Below the pieces are notes generated by a model that was given only the letters and a program-made list of their open reading frames with translations, was not told where the DNA came from and searched no databases. Source: DATFEN01 sp035691285 (GTDB taxonomy: Bacteria; Acidobacteriota; Vicinamibacteria; Fen-336). Taken from it: a DNA stretch of 7,310 bases. Positions 6,449-7,310 of this stretch are shown here, piece after piece. The position numbers and the translations under genes are program-made. Numbering within the stretch: the first letter of the stretch is position 1; each line of letters starts with the position of its first letter. The stretch lies in assembly GCA_035691285.1 (NCBI GenBank), contig DASSJI010000041.1:1-7310 (forward strand). The letters are read 5' to 3'.

Positions 6449-7291
6449 CTAGGCGTCGTCCTCCCACGGAAAGGCGCCGAGCCGCTGAACGGCCGCGGCC
6501 GCCTCCCGCGCGCCCGAGCCGAGGCTCGCGAGGACCCGGCCGGATTCGCAGTACTCGCGCAGGAAGCCCGCGGCGAAGGCATCGCCGGCGCCCGTCGTGT
6601 CCAGGACACGGGGCACCGGCAGGGCGGCGCACGCGCAGCGCTCCGGACCTTGGAAGGCCAGGCTCCCCTCCGTGCCCAGGGTCACGACGAGGAGCCGCCC
6701 GGTGCGCCGGGCCAGCCGCTCGAGGCGGCCGATCAGCTCCATGTCCGAAGCGGCCAGGCCGAAGAAGCCCACGTGGAAGCGGTCCGCGCAGCGCTCCACG
6801 AGGGCCGCGCCGCCAGTGACGCCGGCGAGGTCGCCGAAGTCCACGGCGCGCAAGCCCGGCGAGGGCGAGTCCATCACCGAGTCGAAGAAGCCCTCGACCT
6901 GCGAGTAGACGACGGCCATCAGCACGTCGGCGGCGGCGATCACCACGCGCTCTTCCGGACCCAAGCGGTACTCGCCCAGCACACCCTCCTCGTAGCGGAC
7001 GAAGATCTTCTCGCCCGACGGCTGCTGGTCGATGTACTGGATCGAGGTCTTCCCTTCCATCGTGACGAGGCGGGCTTCGAGGCCGAGCCGGTCGATCGCC
7101 CGTCGGACGAGTGCGGCCTCGGGGTCGGTGCCCAGGGCGGTCACCACGGCCACGGCGTCGCCAGGCGGAAAGAGCCGCCGGGCGTTCGCGGCGAAGTTGA
7201 GGCTGATCCCGCCCGGCCGGTCGCGGCCGAGGTTGACGTAGCGGTCGACCCCGCAGTCACCGACGGCGACGATCCTGCGCGGCACGCCCAC
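6449..7291 (-). CDS. PfkB-family sugar kinase, fructoselysine 6-kinase-like
   Basis: This 280-residue protein is an ATP-dependent ribokinase/PfkB-fold kinase. The N-terminal strand VAVGDCGVD (8-16) leads to the double-glycine substrate motif GGISLNFAANA (27-37). The C-terminal PfkB signature DTTGAGDAFAAGF (from D231) supplies the anion hole and catalytic base D237. It is shorter than most PfkB enzymes (about 300-330). From memory, its segments YEEGVLGEYRL, VDFGDL, VVTLGTEGSLAF and the ending QRLGAF resemble E. coli FrlD, which phosphorylates fructoselysine; that is a similarity read by eye, not a search result, so another sugar or nucleoside substrate is possible. The GTG start at 7291 comes 12 nt after an in-frame TAA; a GTG at 7285 is an equally good start. 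Neither has a strong ribosome binding site. It is the first visible gene of the likely kinase-sensor-receptor operon; its promoter lies at or beyond the right edge, since only 19 nt upstream are present. Confidence 0.85.
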   Translation of the reverse strand: MGVPRRIVAVGDCGVDRYVNLGRDRPGGISLNFAANARRLFPPGDAVAVVTALGTDPEAALVRRAIDRLGLEARLVTMEGKTSIQYIDQQPSGEKIFVRYEEGVLGEYRLGPEERVVIAAADVLMAVVYSQVEGFFDSVMDSPSPGLRAVDFGDLAGVTGGAALVERCADRFHVGFFGLAASDMELIGRLERLARRTGRLLVVTLGTEGSLAFQGPERCACAALPVPRVLDTTGAGDAFAAGFLREYCESGRVLASLGSGAREAAAAVQRLGAFPWEDDA

Positions 7292-7310
7292 CGGCGGAGG
7301 ATGTTACTGC

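Noticed and set aside
5449..6819. Plus-strand open frame (456 codons) antisense to the hybrid kinase and the sugar kinase
   Set aside because: A shadow of the real genes. It crosses two genes and an intergenic gap without any recognisable domain.

Overview
This 7.3-kb window is a GC-rich, fully bacterial chromosome segment with five protein-coding genes packed almost end to end. No RNA gene, insertion sequence, CRISPR array or integration scar is visible. The TonB-dependent outer-membrane receptor makes the source a diderm (Gram-negative) bacterium. High GC, frequent GTG/TTG starts and the style of the large cytoplasmic hybrid kinase would suit a soil or sediment lineage such as Acidobacteriota, Myxococcota or a GC-rich proteobacterium. 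The sequence alone does not settle which.

Layout, left to right. (1) 1-295, minus: the first 98 codons of a secreted or lipid-anchored-type M1-family metallopeptidase, cut by the window edge. (2) 296-408: a short divergent intergenic region. Two back-to-back sigma70-like promoters have their -35 hexamers inside the two arms of one palindrome. (3) 409-1239, plus: a response-regulator receiver domain fused to an RsbW/SpoIIAB-like ATPase, an unusual output with no DNA-binding domain. (4) 1240-1268: a 29-bp convergent gap with a small inverted repeat that overlaps the upstream stop codon. (5) 7291 down to 1269, minus: three genes in one direction, a PfkB-family sugar kinase resembling fructoselysine 6-kinase, a 960-residue hybrid histidine kinase (GAF-PAS-HisKA-HATPase-REC-REC-HPt), and a 748-residue TonB-dependent receptor. 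The gaps are 40 bp and 10 bp, so the three are probably co-transcribed.

Possible working model (inference). The minus-strand cluster couples uptake (receptor), phosphorylation of a sugar-like substrate (PfkB kinase) and sensing (hybrid kinase). The hybrid kinase carries a complete phosphorelay ending in an HPt domain. The only separate receiver protein in the window is the convergent receiver-ATPase fusion. It is a natural candidate to accept the phosphoryl group and pass the signal to an anti-sigma/anti-anti-sigma partner-switching system encoded elsewhere. None of these links is proven by the sequence. The points most worth a second look are the receiver-ATPase fusion, the shared divergent operator, a G8 tract at the HPt boundary of the kinase, and stacked GC hairpins just before the receptor start.
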